NCBI RefSeq assembly: GCF_012489685.1
Contig: NC_080045.1
Span: 48,381,096 to 48,445,095, forward strand
Source: Lotus japonicus
Taxonomy: Eukaryota > Streptophyta > Magnoliopsida > Fabales > Fabaceae
DNA: 64,000 bases
Direction: 5' to 3'
Each line of letters opens with the position of its first letter. The stretch's first letter is position 1. The position numbers were made by a program, and so were the translations under genes. Shown one piece after another: positions 35,410 through 46,638 of this stretch. The notes beneath the pieces are model-generated. The model saw only the letters and a program-made list of their open reading frames with translations. It had not been told where the DNA came from and made no database searches.

Positions 35410-36505
35410 TCATGTAAGACTTTTCTTCAGGTCTTGGATGATATAGTATAATAGTACATGTTTAGCAACTTGAGCTCACAGATTACAAGGGGTGAATGTC
35501 AAAATTGGCAACTAGGTTGATGAGATGCGATTGCCAGCTCAAGTTTGCATTAAATCTTGCGTCCTTTACTAAAACATAGAGAGTCGGTACGTAAGTCGGT
35601 CTCTGAAAACTACAGAAATCAAATCAACATATAATTTGATAAAGCCTTGTCCTTAAGATGAAAAAGAAAATATAACTACTTTATATATAGTATATTTTTT
35701 GTTACACTTGGAAATCAACTGATGAATGAATGTACTTTTTTGTTACACTTTGATTATTTTATAGTTTTTATTCAGTTTTTACTTCATGTTTGTAAAATTC
35801 AGAGGTAGAGGATCATCTAGGAGAGTGAGAGAGAGGCTTCCAAGCTTGTAATTCAGGTTCTTAGCCAGCCATGCTTGACTAATCTCTCTTCTTATGCTTT
35901 GGTTTTCATGTAAGACTTTTCATATTTGGGTTATAATCTTAAGTTCTTTCCCACATGTTCTTCTTCTTTTCTTGAATCCCATTTTCTGAATTTCAATCCA
36001 AGCCTGTATGCATGCTTGCTTTATGCTATTCTATAATCAGAACGGAAGTTTGTTATAGATTAGGGAACCGATCTGGGATTACCCCTTCTATCTTGGCTAC
36101 TAGGAATAGAGAAAGGGTTGAGGTTTGTTGGCCTGAATTTGCATGATCTAAAACCTCATATAAATGACTAAGTACACAAGGAATTGGGCTTAGCTTTTAG
36201 TGTGGGAGAATTGCTTATGTGAGGAATCAATAAGTGAGTACCTAGGCTATAGCATCAAGGAGAGATTCATGAGAACATGTGCTTAGAATGATGTACTTGA
36301 ATTGACTAGTTGAGCAAGAACCCAAAGCATGTTCTTTTCTGAGTTTTTGTTTATTTTATCTTTACTACATCGACATATCTCTATTTCAATAAAACAAACC
36401 TTCATACTCAAGACTTAAACTGAATTTAGTCACTCACAATCCCTGTGGTTCGATATTTAAAACCGGGTGGATTCGTACACTTGCGGATTTACCAACAAAT
36501 AACAG
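35410..36505 (+). mobile_element. Intergenic DNA with a probable Ty3/gypsy LTR relic
   Basis: From about 35800 the sequence is LTR-like and non-coding. It ends in words typical of plant gypsy LTR ends: caatccctgtggttcgatat, then gggtggattcgtacacttgc and accaaca near 36505. No internal domain or clear left boundary was found, so it is either a solo LTR or a fragment. Confidence 0.4.
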
Positions 36506-36884
36506 ATAGTAGAATTTGCGACATGGAAAAAAACTCGCAGAAATAGTTCTCAGTTCGTGAAAATCTGACCACCATAAGCACGGATCACCTCATAGAAATG
36601 ATAACCGAAAAGTGAATACACCAAACCATCAAAATTAGCCGTAAGCTAGCTGGTGAGCTTGGCAGGAAGAAAAAAGCAACAATCCAAGGGTTATTCCGCT
36701 CATATACCAAATTGAAAGCATTTTGTAAAATACCCCTAAATAATAGCAACTTAATACAAGTGTAACTTGAAAACACTGATTTTGTGTGTCAAGTGCCCAA
36801 TCCCTTAATTGTCGACCTATATAAAAAAAAGAGTACAAATTATATCACAACTAATTAAAAATTGACCTATCAAAATACATGTTA

Positions 36885-37010
36885 AATATCTACCTGAGAT
36901 GAACTTGAATTCATTTATCTCGATGTCACCATCCAAATCAATCCCATGGTCGCAAAAGAAAAAAAAAAACTAGAAGTATATCAGCATGCGAAGCTTCCAT
37001 GGTCATGTAA
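36885..37010 (-). pseudogene. Metacaspase-like fragment, copy 4
   Basis: The minus-strand translation includes MTMEASHADILLVF and, after a T-run disruption, CDHGIDLDGDIEINEF, aligning with the ...DILLxFYSGHG... block of the metacaspase (C14) catalytic domain and with the copies at 39.4, 40.5 and 41.5 kb. It is broken by the homopolymer and has no surrounding gene. Confidence 0.45.
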
Positions 37011-37305
37011 TAGATAGGAAAAATAACACATGAGAGTCTTTTCTTTGTTTCCTTCTTCTCTCCAACTCTCAGCTCTTTTCCTGTTTTAAAAACACTACTA
37101 TCTTCATATCTTATTTTTTTGTGTAGGGTTAGGTGCCAAATATATTCATTTCATCATTTGTCTTCAAATCATTGTCAAATTTTTCTGTTTCGAATGAGAA
37201 CGAGATACTGATGTTTATTCTCTGAAAATGTCAAAATTGTTAATGACAAAACTACTGATATTGTATCTCTCTGCAATTCACCCACTTTACTTTTTAAATT
37301 CTCTC

Positions 37306-38771
37306 AGGTTGTGTTTGGATGAGGGATTGTAGAAATTCAAGGGATTTCAAATGCTAGGGAATTCAATTGAATTCCCTTGAATTTCAAATATTATTGTTTG
37401 GATAAAAAGGTGAAATTCCCTCAATTGTAAAATTCTTTGTTTGGGTAATATAATTGAAGTTCCTTGGTTTAATTTTTTTATCTTAATATAATCGGCCAAA
37501 AACCCTAAAAACCAGCCCGACTCTCAAAAACCGTCCGAAAACTTAAAAGTCGACATAAAACCTTAAAAAGTGGCCGAAAAACCGAAAGTCGGCCGAAAAC
37601 TCGAAAACCCAATAAACGGCCGAAAACCCTAAAATCGGCCGAAAACCTTAAAAATCGGCCCGACTCTAAAAACTCGGCTGAAAACTCAAAAGTTGACACG
37701 AAACCCAAAAAAGCGGCCCAAAACCCTAAAATGGCCTGAAAACTCTAAAAATATGCCGAAAAAGTGAAAGTCGGCTCAAAACTAAAAAATCGGCCCATAA
37801 CCCTAAAAATCAACCCAACTCTAAAAAATCGGCCGAAAACTCAAAAGTCGGCACAACCCTAAAAATCGGCCCGACACTCAAAAATTGACTGAAAAACCTA
37901 AAACCCGACCTTTCGGGTTCGGGTTTTCATTCGATTTTTAGGGTTTTGGGCCGATTTTGAGTTTTCAGCCGAATTTCGAGTTTTCGGCTGATTTTAGGGT
38001 TTTGGATCAATTTTTGAGTTTGGGGCCGACTTTCATGTTTTCGGCTGATTTTTAGGGATATCGGCCGATTTTTAGGGTTTCGTGCCGACTTTCGAGTTTT
38101 CGGCCGCTCTTTGAGAGTCGGTCCCATTTTTAGGGTTTTGAGCTTACTTTTGTGTTTTCGGCCGATTTAGGGTTTTGGGTTATTTTTTAGTTTCGGGACG
38201 ACTTTCACGTTTTCTTTCAAATTTTAGGATTATCGGGCGATTTTTTGGGTTTTGTGCCGACTGTTGAGTTTTCGGATGATTTTTGAGTTTTCAGCCGATT
38301 TTAGGGTTTGGGTCAATTTTTGAGTTTCTGGCCGAATTTCAAGTTTTCGACCGATTCTTAGGGTTTTGTGCTAACTTTCAATTTTTCGGCCGATTTTGGA
38401 GAGTCGGGCCGATTTTTAGGGTTTTGGACCAACTTTCAGGTTTTTCGGCCAATTTTTGAGTGTCGGGCCAATTTTTAGGGTTAAGGCCGATTTTTTAGTT
38501 TTTGGCCGACTTTCGAGTTTATGGCCCATTTTAGGGTTTTAAGCCGAGATTAATTTTTTTTGACTGAATTTAGACAGGGTTAAGGGAGAGATGAAGAATT
38601 TGAAATTCCTTCCTATTTTGAGGTGATTTTCTATTGAGTAAAATACCTCATTTAATTACTAGTAATTTGACCCCACATTAGATATCCAAAAAGGGTATTT
38701 TAATTGAATTGATTTGAAATACCCTCTAAAATTACATTTCCCTCAAATATTCATCCATCCAAACACAACCT
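37306..38771. mobile_element. TIR element with inverted minisatellite core
   Basis: Inverted ends of at least 16 bases (aggttgtgtttggatg at left, catccaaacacaacct at right), followed by further partly inverted AT-rich sequence, enclose about 1.46 kb. The core (37494-38550) is a minisatellite. In the left 420 bases units such as aaaaatcggccgaaaactc repeat, and in the right 630 bases the reverse complements (gagttttcggccgattttta-like) repeat. The element is therefore one long imperfect hairpin. No transposase. Target duplication and superfamily could not be fixed. Confidence 0.65.
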
Positions 38772-39380
38772 TAGTATTGGTTTTTGGTTTTCATTGAGCA
38801 GAGATTTTCATCGTCATCATCCAATATAACGTTAATGTTTTGGTATGCAAAAACTGAAAAATCATAAAGAACGGAGCGTAAGTGATTAACGTCATTCATG
38901 GAGCTACAAGGAATCATCCCAATCTATTCCAACTAATAGCATTCTTCTTAACATGTCACTTTAAAGTGGTATTTGAATTAGAATTAAGACAAACCAACTA
39001 GTTTTCGATTAATATTGGCCCAAACAATCATAACAAAAAGGTAAAAAAATGTGTTGGGCTGAGAAGGCTCGTTAGTCTTAGTGGGTGGATTATTTTATAC
39101 TTAATCTCAATAATTTTTAAAAAATTAATGTTTTCAGGAATAAAAACCCTAATCACTTAAGTCTGTACCACTTCCCCTCACTCTCAACGTCTTTCTCACT
39201 TGTCAAATCCAATCTCCTATTTTCTTAAAACCCTAGAGGACTAGGCACGACCACTACCTCTTGTTTCTCCGGCACGGTCAACCTATTTTTAGCATGACTT
39301 TTGTCACCTTTATTCGACTCATGCACCAAATTTAAAGAATTTTGAAAAATGCCCCAAGTGCTCATAAGAAACATACAAGT
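38772..39380. repeat. Duplicated segment shared with 45055-45300
   Basis: About 39055-39290 matches 45055-45300 closely in order and wording: attaatgttttcagg, aaccctaatca, cacttcccctcactctcaac, ccctagaggacta. This is a dispersed or segmental repeat of unknown kind. 38772-39050 is otherwise unremarkable. Confidence 0.6.
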
Positions 39381-39600
39381 TAAATATCTACATGAGATGG
39401 GCTCGAATTCATTTATCTCGATTCCACTATCAATTTCAATCCCACGACCACTATAAAATAATAGAAGTATATCATCACGCGCAACCTCTAAGGTCATGTT
39501 ATACATCTCTTACAGAATCTCTTAAGGAGTAGAAACATCATGATCATCATAGTCCAATATAACGTTAATGTCTTGCTCCACAAAACCACATAAACCATAA
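39380..39600 (-). pseudogene. Metacaspase-like fragment, copy 1
   Basis: The minus strand reads GFVEQDINVILDYDDHDVST, stop, then EMYNMTLEVARDDILLLFYS, then GRGIEIDSGIEINEFEP. This parallels the metacaspase p20 region (GF..ENITVLID, then a helix, then D-I-L-V-FHYSGHG). The catalytic His of YSGHG is Arg here (YSGRG) and there are two in-frame stops, so it cannot encode an active enzyme. It is the best preserved of the four fragments. Confidence 0.6.
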
Positions 39601-40477
39601 AGAACAGAGCTTAAGTTTTTTTTATAAGCCAAATTGTATTCAAACTTAAGCACAAAGGGTGCTAGAACCCAAATACATAGAATTATCAAGTAAAAAAAAT
39701 TAAAAGATAAAGGTTAAAACATAGCACGTCAAGAAATACAACAACAAATGGTATTGTGGTTAGCCAGAAAATGAGAAATCATATCGGTTAAGTGCAGAAG
39801 TTTAGCATATTCACCTTGGACTTATTAAGTGTGCATTGACTCTCCAACATAACTATTTGCAAGTCACCTCAGATACGTGACAAGAAACACAATCCAGTAA
39901 AATTGATCCATAAGTTGAGACAAAATATGACTCACAATAGGTTTTTCCTAAAACATCAAAGTCTATTACAATTGTAAAAAACTAAGGTTTAGAAAACCTA
40001 AAGGAAAATCTAGCATGGAGAATTTTATAATGAATTGATAGTAGTAATTAGCGACATGAAGAAATACTTGCTGAAATATTAGTCGGTTCGTGAAAATTTG
40101 ACCGCCATAAGGGCGGATCACCTTACATAAATAATAACCGTAAAGTGAATACACCAAACTACCAAAATTAGTCGTATAAGCTAGATGGTGAGCTTGCAGG
40201 CAGGAAGAAAAAGCAACAATTCAAGGGTCATTCTACTCATCCACCAAATTGAAAGCATTTTGAAAAATGAAACCTGAATAACATCAACTTTATACAACTG
40301 TGGCAGAGGCTTCTCTCTTCTCACCTCAACAAAGAGAAAATGCAAACTTGTACCAAAAAAAATTTGGATTTAATTGAGATGGGAGGAAAAGGTTGGGAAG
40401 AAGAGTGATCCTTGCCTAGCCGGGGAACGCGTGTGTTTGTCATGTTTGTTGCCTTGGCATGATATACATCTCTTACA

Positions 40478-40575
40478 GAATCCCTTGAGCAGTGGACACA
40501 TCATGATCATCATAATCCAATATAATGTTAATGTCTTGCTCCACAAAACCACATAAATCATGAAAAACAAAGCTT
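40478..40575 (-). pseudogene. Metacaspase-like fragment, copy 2
   Basis: The minus strand reads HDLCGFVEQDINIILDYDDH, then DVSTAQGIL, stop, EMYIMPRQ. It aligns with copies 1 and 3 up to the stop; the catalytic His segment is lost. It is a decayed member of the array. Confidence 0.5.
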
Positions 40576-41394
40576 AAGTTTTTTTTATAAGTCAAATTGT
40601 ATTCAAACTCAAGCATAAGGGGTGCTAGAACCCAAATACATATAAGTATCAAGTTAAAAAGGAAAATATAGAGGTTAAAACATAGCACCTCAAAGAAATA
40701 CAACAGCAAATCGTATTGTGGTTACACAGAAAATGAGAAATCATATCAATTAAGTGCAGAAGTTCAGCCTATTCACTTGAATTTATTGAGTGTGTATTCA
40801 CTCTCTAACTAATATTCCTTCAACCCACCCACATACGTGAAAGGCAACACAATTCAGTAAAAAAATGCATAAGTTGTGGGAAAATAAGACAAAATATGAC
40901 TCATAATAGATTTTTCGTAAAACATCAAAGTCTATTACAATTGTATAAAACTAAAGTTTAGAAAACTTAAAGGAGAATCTATCATGGAGAATTTCATAAC
41001 GAACGGATAGTAGTAATTAGTGACATGAAGAAATACTTGCAGAAATAGTTCTCGGTTCATGAAAATATGACCACCATAAGCGCAGATCACCTCACGGAAA
41101 TGATAACCGAAAAGTGAATACACCAAACCGCCAATATTGGTCGTATAAGCTAGCTAGTGAGCATGGCAGGAAAAAAAAGCAACAATCTAAGGGTCATTAA
41201 ACTCATCTACCATACTAAAGCATTTTGTAAAATGTCTTGAATAACAACAACTTAATACTAACTTGAAAACACTGATTTTGTGTTTCTAGTGCTCAATCCC
41301 TTAATTGTCGACCTATATAAATAAAGAGTACAAATTATATCATAACTAGTTAAAAATTGGTCTGTCAAACATACATGTTAAATATCTACTTGAG

Positions 41395-41600
41395 ATGGAC
41401 TCAAATTCCTTTATCTTGATGCCACCATCCAAACAATCCCATGGTCGCAAAAAAAAAAACCATAAGTATATCAGTAGGCGAAGCTTCCTTGGTCATGTAA
41501 TTCATATCTTGTAGAATCCCTTGAAGAGTGGGAAGATCGTCATCGTCATCATCCAATATAACGTTAATGTCTTGCTCCACAAAACCAAAGAAATCATAAA
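41395..41600 (-). pseudogene. Metacaspase-like fragment, copy 3
   Basis: The minus strand reads DFFGFVEQDINVILDDDDDD, then LPTLQGILQDMNYMTKEASP and TDILMVFFFATMG without a stop, then runs into a T-run. This matches the metacaspase helix-strand block but the YSGHG motif is destroyed. It is the only copy open across the first block. Confidence 0.55.
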
Positions 41601-41830
41601 GAACATAACTTTAGTTTTCTTATGATAAGCCAAATTGTATTCAAACTCAAGCACAATGGGTGCTAGAACCCAAATACATAGAAGTATTAAGTAAAAAAAA
41701 AAAAGCAAAAGATAGAGGTTAAAACCTAGCACCTCAATTCACTACCAAGAGAGAGTAACAGAAAGAGGGCATGACCTGAGATCTTCGCCATGTGGAGGAG
41801 GATTCTCTCTTCTCACCTCAAAACCCTAGT

Positions 41831-42403
41831 CTCTGCTTCTTCTTATTCTTATCCCCGATCTATTTCTGTTGTCGCCGATCATAATCACACCCCTATTTCA
41901 CTCTCCCGCACTTCTCTGCGGATACTATTTCGATAAAAAAAGGTTGACAATGTATTTCCTATCGTTATTGGCTACGAGCATGAGGAGGAGCTAGAAGCTG
42001 AGCTTGAGGGAAGGGATATCCTTGAAAGATGGAGCTTGAAGCTTGAAGCTGATTCGGGTCGTTGATCTATCCGATCCTCTATGCCATTATTCATCAATGA
42101 CACGACTGAAATCTTCTTTAAGTAGATGCCAAAAGAATAGCAAGCAATAGGAAAAATACTACGTGAGCGTCTTTTCCTTGTTTTTTACTTCTCTCCAGCT
42201 CTCAGCTCTCTTCTTGTTTTAAAAACACAACCCTTTTCATCTTTTATAAACAACTCTTTTTTTGTGTGCAGGGTTAGGTGCCAAACATATCCATTTGTCT
42301 TCTGATAATTGTCAAACTTTTCTGTTTCGTATAATGACTTCTGCTTGAAGAGGACGAGATATTGATGTTTACCTATGATCTTATGCTTAACTTTGAATGA
42401 TGG
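41831..42403. other. Intergenic DNA upstream of the metacaspase array
   Basis: CT-rich sequence at about 41800-41930 could be a former 5' UTR of the array's parent gene (minus strand). Part of 42150-42360 matches 37010-37210 (ctctcagctcttttc, gggttaggtgccaaa), another trace of the same duplication. No gene is supported. Confidence 0.4.
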
Positions 42404-42412
42404 ATTTAATCC

Positions 42413-43433
42413 TAGGGCTGCTCAAAAAAGCCGGACCGAACCGGACCCGGTTCACCCGAGCCCAACTCAATGCAAACGGGTGGTCCAAAACGGGTTCACG
42501 GGTCAGCGGGTCACATTTTCGGTTCGATATGGGTTCACACGGGCGGGTTCGGTTCAGAAAAATAAAAACCGTCGGTGACTGGCCCGACCGAACCAGACAT
42601 AACAGCAGACCAAACTTACTTACTTTTCCCCTCAATAATATTACTTTTCTTATTCTAGTATTACTTTTTCTGAAAAGCTATGCTACTCACGTGGCTTCGA
42701 TACCTTAGCCTCTGACTCATAGGCCATTAGGCCTTCCATTGCCATCATTTAACTCCCTCGGTGAATTAAATAATAAGTAAATCTAGTAATCTACCACATA
42801 ATTACATAAAGTCTAGACTCTAGAATATTCATTCATGCCATTCATTTATCTTTCTAGTCTCATCACAGTACCAATGTCATTTGCATAGCAGAAAATGAAT
42901 TGCAGTGGCTTAGTATTAAGTGCTTTGTTCCTCATCCAAGCTTGAAGCTTTACAAACCCATAGTCGCTACTCGCCACTTCCCGATTCAGATCCTAACCTG
43001 GAGACATACCGCAATGAAGCTGAATGAGAGCTTACTAACAATCGATTTTCGTCTCTTTCTCCTCTGTTGAATCCAAGCCACCAAGCACAGCATTGCAGTA
43101 CCATGGAAGAATCACCATCGTTCATCATTTTCCTCCGCTTCACAACACCTTAAAATCACCACTGAGCCTACAACCCCTTATGCGCAATATTCTTTCTTCT
43201 TTTTCTTCTTTTTGGCGAAAATTTTCTGGGTTTGGACAATGTAAAAAGTTGCCAAACCTAACTTACAGACCTGACAAAACCCACCCGTGAACCCGTTCAC
43301 CGACAAACCCGCAATCCGACAATACCGAGGCTCTGGTCGGACAGAAACGGACCAGGATTTTGGAGTTTCGGTTTCAATCGGATTTGGCTTTTACGGCCCG
43401 AATCCGACCGCAACCGACCGTTGCTCAGCCCTA
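42413..43433. mobile_element. Non-autonomous hAT element, 8-bp target duplication
   Basis: The ends tagggctg and cagcccta are perfectly inverted, and an exact 8-base duplication, tttaatcc, lies on both sides (42405-42412 and 43434-43441). Both are diagnostic of hAT transposons. Subterminal regions are dense in ccgaaccgg/ccgacc-type words, as in other plant hAT elements. The interior (42600-43260) has no transposase. Confidence 0.85.
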
Positions 43434-43441
43434 TTTAATCC

Positions 43442-44640
43442 AATGGAAATAATATTTTCATTATTGAAATTATTTTATGAGTGTTTCATTCTTCGTTTGT
43501 TGGAGAATTCGGCTGCGCTTTGTAAAACGGTTGATACGATGCATTTTCGCTTAGAGCACCTTCTTGCCATCGAATTATTATTCGAGGGAGAAATAAATAT
43601 TTTCCTTATCATTATGATAATATACGCATAATTTGGTGAATTTTGACTATAATATTGCTATGGGGTCGAGAAACTCGCCCGGTAGTGTTTCCGGCCTGTA
43701 AATGAGGAAATCACGAAATTAATCAGTCATTCTCTTAGGTTGGAGTTGTACAATAAGATTTTGAGTTGTGGAGGGAAAAGAAATAGATTTGGCTCATGAA
43801 TCGAGAGCTATGTACTAGTATCATGATGAAATAGGCCAAGCTCACAATTCTTCCCATTTATGTCAAGCTAGCCGTCCACCTTCTCTTCAAGCTCACTCAA
43901 TCATATTTTTCTGATTGAGGTGATGGAAAAGAGAGAAGTTTAGAGAGAAGAGTGAGAGAGAGAGAGTGTAGAGAAGCTTACCTTCATTTTCTTCTTCCTA
44001 GAGTTGAACCCATGCACTAATCACCTCCAAACACCATCAAGAAATGATCTTTTGCTCTTCTACTCTTCACGAAGGAGCTAGCACTCAAGGTGAGGATCAT
44101 GTTTATTGTTTCCAAACTCAAAAAGGAGCCATCACTCTCTTTAATCCCTTCAAAATCTGAGTTGTTATTGCGTTTGTGATGAGCTTGTAACTTTTTTGGC
44201 TTCTTGTTTGTGAAAGGAGTTTTGAAAAAGGTTGATGCTTGTTGTTAGAGCATCAAGCTATTGTGTTTTGAAGTATAGGTTTTGAAAATGGAAGCCGAGT
44301 AAGAGACCACTCATCATAAGCCTTGTCTTTGTTCAAAAGGTTGAGTCTTGATGTTTCAATATGCTCATGAAGTAATGACTTCAAGAGGAGATTTGCAAGC
44401 TTTGTTTTGCTAGCCTTGAGGACTAAAGGTCCAGGTTTTAACTCCAAAAATCCTTATAAGTGTTGTTTCAAAAATCAAACCCTTGATCTTGAAGCTTAAG
44501 TTGGTTCATGAGAAGTTTTAGGCATAGTTAAGTATATAGGGGAATTACTATATGATTGGGTGATTAATGGTCGTATGTGCTTGTATGATTGTATGACGGT
44601 GAAGTGAACCTTGATAGAACCCAAATCATTTATCTTAATT
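43442..44640. other. Intergenic DNA, nothing recognised
   Basis: No gene, RNA or repeat boundary could be supported. It includes a purine-rich (ga)n-like patch near 43945-43970 and LTR-like wording near 44040-44160, but no domain. Confidence 0.4.
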
Positions 44641-44644
44641 ATTG

Positions 44645-45045
44645 CCTCATTTCTTTCTTTTAGAACTTAAGTCCCTAAACACCTCCCTATTCCATTTTCT
44701 CAAATCAAATTTCAAACCCTTCAATTTTTCCTTGAGCGCGAAAGCACCCCAGCCATTAACATGTTGCTCAGACCAAGACTTCTCCACAAAGTCTTGAAAC
44801 TTGGATCGTGAAACCAGCAATTCAGTACTCTGAAGGGTTTGGGCCCCCAATTATGGTTAGTACATCTCATAAGCAGCAGACAATGATAAAAAAATGTCGC
44901 TTATTTAGGACCAATTGTTAGCTATTAGGCCAAAAAGAATTCCAGACATTTGAGATTAGGAACCTCTCAAGCCTGCTTTGAGCTTGACCATTTGGCCTAA
45001 CCCAAGTGAATTTCCTTCTTGCAAGGGGAATTCCAAATAGTTCCA
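44645..45045 (-). pseudogene. L1-type LINE fragment: endonuclease C-terminus and linker
   Basis: On the minus strand, MELFGIPLARRKFTWVRPNG followed by QAQSRLERFLI is the conserved end of the LINE apurinic endonuclease. After a decayed stretch, WGPKPFRVLNCWF appears, and after a frameshift ORF 44647-44850 gives SWSEQHVNGWGAFALKEKLK and LRKWNREVF, the linker before reverse transcriptase. It carries stops and frameshifts and is truncated at both ends. Confidence 0.8.
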
Positions 45046-45054
45046 TGGCTGACA

Positions 45055-45300
45055 AGGCTTATTAGTCCAGTGGGTAGCAAAACAAACAAAAAAGCATAAT
45101 TATTTTATTCTTAATCTTAATCTTAATAACTTTTTTTAAAAAATTAATGTTTTCAGGGATACAAACCCTAATCAACTAAGTCTGAACCACTTCCCCTCAC
45201 TCTCAACGTCTTTCTCACCCTTCAAACCCCATATCCTATTTTCTAAAATCCCTAGAGGACTAAGCATGGTCACTACCCCTTGTTTTTGTGGCGCGACCAT
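45055..45300. repeat. Second copy of the 39.05-39.29 kb segment
   Basis: It matches 39055-39290 across about 240 bases. The junction with the LINE fragment at about 45050 suggests that the LINE inserted at, or was trimmed to, this boundary. Confidence 0.6.
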
Positions 45301-45689
45301 TTCCACGGTGGTCTAGTGAAGGCTAGTGAGAGCGGTTTGGGTCCTATTAAATCATAGAGGACTAAGCACGACGTTGGCGCCACTACCCCTTGGATTTAGA
45401 GATTGTTATTAAGCTTCTTTTTGTTGGATAATTGATGTCTAGTGGCTTAATTTGCTGTTATTATACTTAATAGATATAGACCACCTATTAATAAGGTGCA
45501 TCATAGGAGAAATAAAAACTAATATGTTATTGGGTAAGATGATCAAATGCACAAGGGGTGTGTAAGATGATTAAGATGGTGAAGAAGATGATGGAGAATG
45601 GTAAGGAAGATGATAGAAAATGGAGATAGTGAAAAGGTTGAAGGATGGTGGTGTCGTGAGGAAGGGATGATGAAAAGATTGAAAGATGG

Positions 45690-46341
45690 TAGGGTTGTCT
45701 ATCGGTCAGTTTCGGTCGGACTCAGGCCAAAATAATCGATTTTATCGGGTGAAAAATATCAAAATACCAGACCTGCCACCGACTGATTAATGGCTACGAG
45801 TTGTTCGAGTTCGGTTTGCACGGGTCAGGTTTTGTCGGGTGGGTTCATACGAGTTGTTAATCCATAAAAAGTTCAAAAAAAAGAAGAAAATGCATTACGA
45901 AGTTGGCTCCGCCTTGATGGTGCATGACAGTGACGTATTTGGATAGTTCACACTCATCTGAATGAAGGAACTCTTAAACAAAACCTAACTAGCCTTCAAG
46001 GACTCTTTCAGAATTATGTTTGTTAAAGAGAAGAGAAAAGTTTGAGGAAGGTGATATGTCAAGCAACAAAGATAGCAGTGGGAATAATGTAAAGTTTTGA
46101 ACTATTTAGATGGGTTTGAGGGAACATATGTAAATCGGTCGGTTTCAGTCGGACCCGCGTCAAAATAGTCAGTTTTGTCGAGTGAAAAACATCAAAACAA
46201 TAAGACCCGCCACCAACCGATTAATTGCTACGGGTTGTTCAAATTCGGTTTCTCGAGTGACGGTTTTGTCAGGTCAATCGATTTTCAGTCGATAGTAGTT
46301 TTTTAGACAACCTTTTTTTTTTTGTTCAATAGACAACCCTA
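45690..46341. mobile_element. Non-autonomous hAT-like element
   Basis: The ends tagggttgtctatcgg and, inverted, tagggttgtctattga form TIRs of about 13 bases. The flanking 8-mers aaagatgg and gatgatgg match at 6 of 8 positions, suggesting an older insertion than the hAT at 42413. A subterminal segment (cggtcggtttcggtcgga-like, then cgggttgttcgagttcgg-like) is present twice as a direct repeat, at about 45700-45850 and 46130-46275. No transposase. Confidence 0.7.
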
Positions 46342-46638
46342 GATGATGGTATATTGTGAGAGGTGGGTATGTAGTTTTGTCCCAATATGCAGTATCATTG
46401 TGGGCTATGGTTGAATTAAAAATGCAGCCCATGGAAAAAAAGCCATGATTGACAACAAGCCCAATTATCAAAAGGTTGATAATAACCCAAAAATCAAAAC
46501 ACATTGGTGAGTAGTAGACTAGTAAGTGGGTCAACAAGGAAGCTTCTTCATCTTTGTTGCATTCATCGAAGAAACTCTCAGAAATTGTGAAAAGAAAACT
46601 CAAATTCTCATTTCATTTCTTTCTTTGAATCTTCAGAA

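Larger units (their letters stand above)
39480..41830 (-). repeat. Tandem array of metacaspase-fragment units, about 970-bp period
   Basis: Blocks at about 39480-40260 and 40450-41230 align throughout, for example acatcaaagtctattacaat at 39953 and 40922, a spacing of 969. A third block (about 41480-41735) repeats the left part. 36500-37020 is a further diverged copy of the right part. Each unit includes a metacaspase-like piece on the minus strand, intron-like sequence and a conserved VYSLFGYHF-type stretch (for example 40935-41126) that I could not identify. At the upstream edge (41771-41800, minus) an ATG opens MAKISGHALFLLLSLLG, possibly a first exon. Confidence 0.6.

Noticed and set aside
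37505..38127. ORFs of 66-67 codons with repeated FGRL or PKTRK-like words
   Set aside because: They are translations of the minisatellite, not proteins.
42375..42708. ORFs of 67-103 codons near 42.4 kb
   Set aside because: They translate the subterminal CCGAACCGG-type repeats of the hAT element.
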